This document shows positions 47,897-50,360 of a DNA stretch of 50,360 nt, piece after piece. A model generated the notes under the pieces. It was not told where the DNA came from and searched no databases. It worked only from the letters and a program-made list of their open reading frames with translations. The position numbers and the translations under genes are program-made. The first letter of the stretch is position 1; each line of letters opens with the position of its first letter. Origin of the DNA: Paracoccaceae bacterium (lineage in GTDB: Bacteria > Pseudomonadota > Alphaproteobacteria > Rhodobacterales > Rhodobacteraceae); the NCBI GenBank assembly GCA_018607905.1, contig JABBAP010000023.1:1-50360 (forward strand). Direction: 5' to 3'.

Positions 47897-48112
47897 ATGA
47901 AATATTCACATGAATTTGACCTTGAAACTGCTGCTCAGGCATCAACTGTTACGCCGATTATCCGCCACGCAAATGGGGCGATTGATATGGCACCCTATCT
48001 TCAGCGCGGACGGGTTGAGCGCAGCTTGATCGCACACACGGCTTTGCGCGCTATTGGCGGCGCGGTTCGTAGGGCTTCTGTCTGGATGCTGGGGCGTGTG
48101 ATGTCGCGCTGA
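47897..48112 (+). CDS. Small orphan protein, 71 residues
   Basis: ATG at 47897 with AAAGGAAA upstream, a good ribosome binding site. Basic protein (SRGR-like RGRVERS, GAVRRAS, LGRVMSR), with an Ala-rich amphipathic C-terminal helix. No signal peptide or family seen. Stop codon abuts the stop of the convergent carbonic anhydrase gene with no base between. Divergent from the winged-helix hydrolase across a 146-bp region, so it could be that regulator's target. Confidence 0.7.
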   Translation: MKYSHEFDLETAAQASTVTPIIRHANGAIDMAPYLQRGRVERSLIAHTALRAIGGAVRRASVWMLGRVMSR

Positions 48113-48658
48113 TTAGCTGCTTTGCGACTGAAGGCTTTGTAAATCTTTGGGTGACATACGCTCAATCCCATTTGCATAGTTCAGCGCGTTCAAGTGATAG
48201 AATTTGGCGTTCATCAGATTTGCCGCCGAATTATCGCGGGTTTTGATAAGTTTGGCAGGGCTGCCTGCGATGATGCTGTTTTCGGGAAAGACCGAGCCTT
48301 CGGTGACGATGGAATGGCCAGCAACGATGGAATTGCTGCCGATTTTCGCGCCATCCATGATTGTCGCGCCGATGCCGATTAAAACGCGATCACCGAGCGT
48401 GCAGCCGTGCAAGACAACGCGGTGGGTGATGGAGCAGTCTTCGCCCACAAGCGTTGGGCTGGAATAACCAACGTGGATCATTGCGTGGTCTTGGATATTG
48501 GTGCGCGCGCCGATCACGATTTCACGCATTTCAGCGCGGGTCACAACGTAGGGCCAGACGGATGCGCCCTGCCCGATCGTGACTTTGCCGTGCAGCAATG
48601 CCGTATCGTGGATGAAGGCAGGATCGTTGAGCGTAACGTCTGGGCCGATGTGGGGCAT
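48113..48658 (-). CDS. Gamma-carbonic anhydrase-like hexapeptide-repeat protein
   Basis: 181 residues from the ATG at 48658, with AGGAG upstream. The frame open to 48778 would overlap guaA's start. Left-handed beta-helix of hexapeptide repeats ([32 protein letters not shown]). The three histidines of the zinc site are H62, H79 and H84 (MIHVGYSSP and [11 protein letters not shown]). Many such proteins (YrdA/PaaY/CaiE group) are thioesterase or carbonic anhydrase-like, and activity cannot be told from sequence. Confidence 0.88.
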   Translation of the reverse strand: MPHIGPDVTLNDPAFIHDTALLHGKVTIGQGASVWPYVVTRAEMREIVIGARTNIQDHAMIHVGYSSPTLVGEDCSITHRVVLHGCTLGDRVLIGIGATIMDGAKIGSNSIVAGHSIVTEGSVFPENSIIAGSPAKLIKTRDNSAANLMNAKFYHLNALNYANGIERMSPKDLQSLQSQSS

Positions 48659-48765
48659 GGGAATTCTCCTTTTCGGCATCTTTGGCCGAGCAAACACCCA
48701 GTGCAAGGGTGCCGTCGCGCCAAACGGGCCTTGTGATTCTATACGTCGTTTATTATTGCCCAACC

Positions 48766-50360
48766 ATGACAGATACATCCAACGCCCCCGCAGTAGACCC
48801 GATTCATGAACGCTTGCTGATCATTGATTTTGGCAGCCAAGTCACACAGTTGATTGCGCGCCGTTTGCGCGAATTGAATGTGTATTGCGAAATCCATCCT
48901 TATCAAGTGGTTACGGATGCTTTTTTAGCCGAGTTCGCGCCCAAAGCGGTGATCTTATCAGGTGGCCCCGACAGCGTGACCCGCGAAGGCAGCCCACGCG
49001 CGCCTCAGGGCCTGTGGTCGGCTGGCTTGCCAGTGCTCGGGATTTGTTACGGCCAGCAGGTGATGATGCAGCAGTTGGGCGGCATGGTTGAGGGTGGCAA
49101 AATTTCAGGTGGCGGCGGGACGGCTGAATTTGGCCGTGCGTTTGTGAAACCTGCGGGTTCGATTGAGTTGCTGAACGGTTGGTTTGCCGATGGGGACGAA
49201 CAGGTCTGGATGTCCCACGGGGATCACGTCAGCAAACTGGCACCCGGATTCGATGTATATGGCACATCGCCAAATGCGCCCTATGCGATTACCGCAGATT
49301 TAGATCGCAGTTTTTACGCGGTACAGTTTCATCCAGAGGTTCACCACACGCCAAAAGGCGCAATGCTGTACGAGAATTTCGTCAAAATGGCTGGGTTTAG
49401 CGGCGATTGGACGATGGGCGCATACCGCGAACAAGCGATTGCGGCGATCCGCGAACAGGTTGGCGATTCAAAGGTGATTTGCGGCTTGTCTGGCGGCGTT
49501 GATAGTTCGGTTGCAGCAGTTTTGCTGTACGAAGCGATTGGCGAGCAGTTGACTTGTGTGTTTGTGGACCACGGATTGTTGCGACAGGGCGAGGCCGAAG
49601 AAGTTGTCACGATGTTCCGCGACAATTACAAAATGCCGCTGATCCATGCGGACGAGCAGGACTTGTTCCTTGGTGAATTGGACGGGCAATCTGACCCTGA
49701 AACCAAGCGCAAGATTATTGGCAAGCTGTTCATCGACGTGTTCCAAAAACATGCGACCGCTGTTGGGGATGCAAAGTTCTTGGCGCAGGGCACGTTGTAC
49801 CCTGACGTGATTGAAAGTGTTTCGTTTTCTGGTGGGCCGTCGGTGACGATCAAAAGCCACCACAATGTTGGTGGATTGCCCGAAAAGATGGGTTTGAAAC
49901 TGGTCGAGCCGCTGCGCGAGTTGTTCAAAGACGAGGTGCGTGCGCTGGGCCGTGAATTGGGATTGCCTGAGAGTTTCATTGGGCGGCATCCGTTCCCTGG
50001 TCCGGGTTTGGCGATCCGTTGCCCTGGTGAGATTACAATTCCAAAGCTGGAAATTCTGCGCAAAGCGGATGCCGTTTACATTGATCAAATCCGCAAACAC
50101 GGGTTGTACGATGAAATTTGGCAAGCATTTGTGGCGATTCTGCCTGTGAAAACGGTTGGTGTGATGGGCGATGGGCGAACCTATGATTTTGCCTGTGCTT
50201 TGCGCGCGGTGACATCTGTGGATGGCATGACGGCAGATTATTACCCCTTTACCCATGAATTTCTGGGTGAAACGGCAACGCGGATCATCAACGAGGTCGA
50301 GGGCATCAATCGTGTGACCTATGACATCACCAGCAAACCACCCGGAACGATCGAGTGGGA
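48766..50360 (+). CDS. guaA: GMP synthase (glutamine-hydrolysing), 3' end cut by the window edge
   Basis: 531 full codons are visible. The frame reaches PPGTIEW and two bases of the last codon, so only the final base and stop are missing. Converts XMP to GMP. The glutamine amidotransferase domain has Cys of GICYGQQ and the His-Glu pair in VQFHPEV. The ATP pyrophosphatase domain has SGGVDSS near residue 240. The C-terminal dimerisation domain contains [13 protein letters not shown]. The N-terminus has a 15-residue extension ([15 protein letters not shown]) before LLIIDFGSQ. Continuity of frame was checked at several points. No clear ribosome binding site. Confidence 0.96.
   Translation, partial: MTDTSNAPAVDPIHERLLIIDFGSQVTQLIARRLRELNVYCEIHPYQVVTDAFLAEFAPKAVILSGGPDSVTREGSPRAPQGLWSAGLPVLGICYGQQVMMQQLGGMVEGGKISGGGGTAEFGRAFVKPAGSIELLNGWFADGDEQVWMSHGDHVSKLAPGFDVYGTSPNAPYAITADLDRSFYAVQFHPEVHHTPKGAMLYENFVKMAGFSGDWTMGAYREQAIAAIREQVGDSKVICGLSGGVDSSVAAVLLYEAIGEQLTCVFVDHGLLRQGEAEEVVTMFRDNYKMPLIHADEQDLFLGELDGQSDPETKRKIIGKLFIDVFQKHATAVGDAKFLAQGTLYPDVIESVSFSGGPSVTIKSHHNVGGLPEKMGLKLVEPLRELFKDEVRALGRELGLPESFIGRHPFPGPGLAIRCPGEITIPKLEILRKADAVYIDQIRKHGLYDEIWQAFVAILPVKTVGVMGDGRTYDFACALRAVTSVDGMTADYYPFTHEFLGETATRIINEVEGINRVTYDITSKPPGTIEW

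Overview
The window reads as a chromosomal segment of an alphaproteobacterium of the order Rhodobacterales (Roseobacter-like). Evidence for this is a ctrA-sciP pair, an alphaproteobacterial GAAC-N7-GAAC type SOS box, an IscR with one cysteine, a mixed isc-suf operon, and protein sequences typical of the group. Nearly all genes are intact and tightly packed. I found no tRNA, rRNA, CRISPR array, insertion sequence or prophage gene. Both ends cut a gene: a von Willebrand A protein on the left, and guaA on the right, which lacks only its last base and stop codon.

Layout. 1-1.3 kb: VWA gene end and a LacI-type regulator. 1.4-9.9 kb: leftward Fe-S assembly operon iscR - iscS-like - sufB - 62-aa membrane protein - sufC - sufD - three multi-pass membrane proteins - sufS. 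10-16.6 kb: hydrolase, anmK and tyrS (divergent), a DUF3179 protein, the coaD-PPIase-PPIase operon and a CBS protein. 16.6-22.3 kb: valine catabolism (LysR regulator, mmsA, isobutyryl-CoA dehydrogenase, 3-hydroxyisobutyryl-CoA hydrolase, mmsB). 22.3-31.3 kb: DNA maintenance genes (uvrA with an SOS box, ssb, gyrA) with a lytic transglycosylase and a sulfotransferase-like gene. 31.5-36.4 kb: LysR, trmFO, methyltransferase, gluQ, hisI and an IscU-like scaffold. 36.4-41.1 kb: ligA-recG, followed by a small SOS-box unit. 41.2-43.7 kb: ctrA, sciP, mnmA. 43.8-50.4 kb: a secreted orphan, a thioesterase, an MttB-family methyltransferase, a winged-helix/hydrolase fusion, a small orphan, a gamma carbonic anhydrase and guaA.

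The most interesting element is a probably unannotated unit downstream of recG on the minus strand. It has a perfect SOS box (36843-36857) over a promoter, a good ribosome binding site, a 41-codon ORF (36686-36811) for a hydrophobic microprotein, and an intrinsic terminator (36396-36430). Its architecture resembles the SOS-induced membrane microproteins that block division in Caulobacter (SidA), but I see no sequence kinship with that protein. Other points of note are the membrane proteins embedded in the suf operon, the single-Cys IscR with a palindromic operator over its -10 element, a CtrA box before ctrA, and several unexplained inverted-repeat clusters in intergenic DNA.
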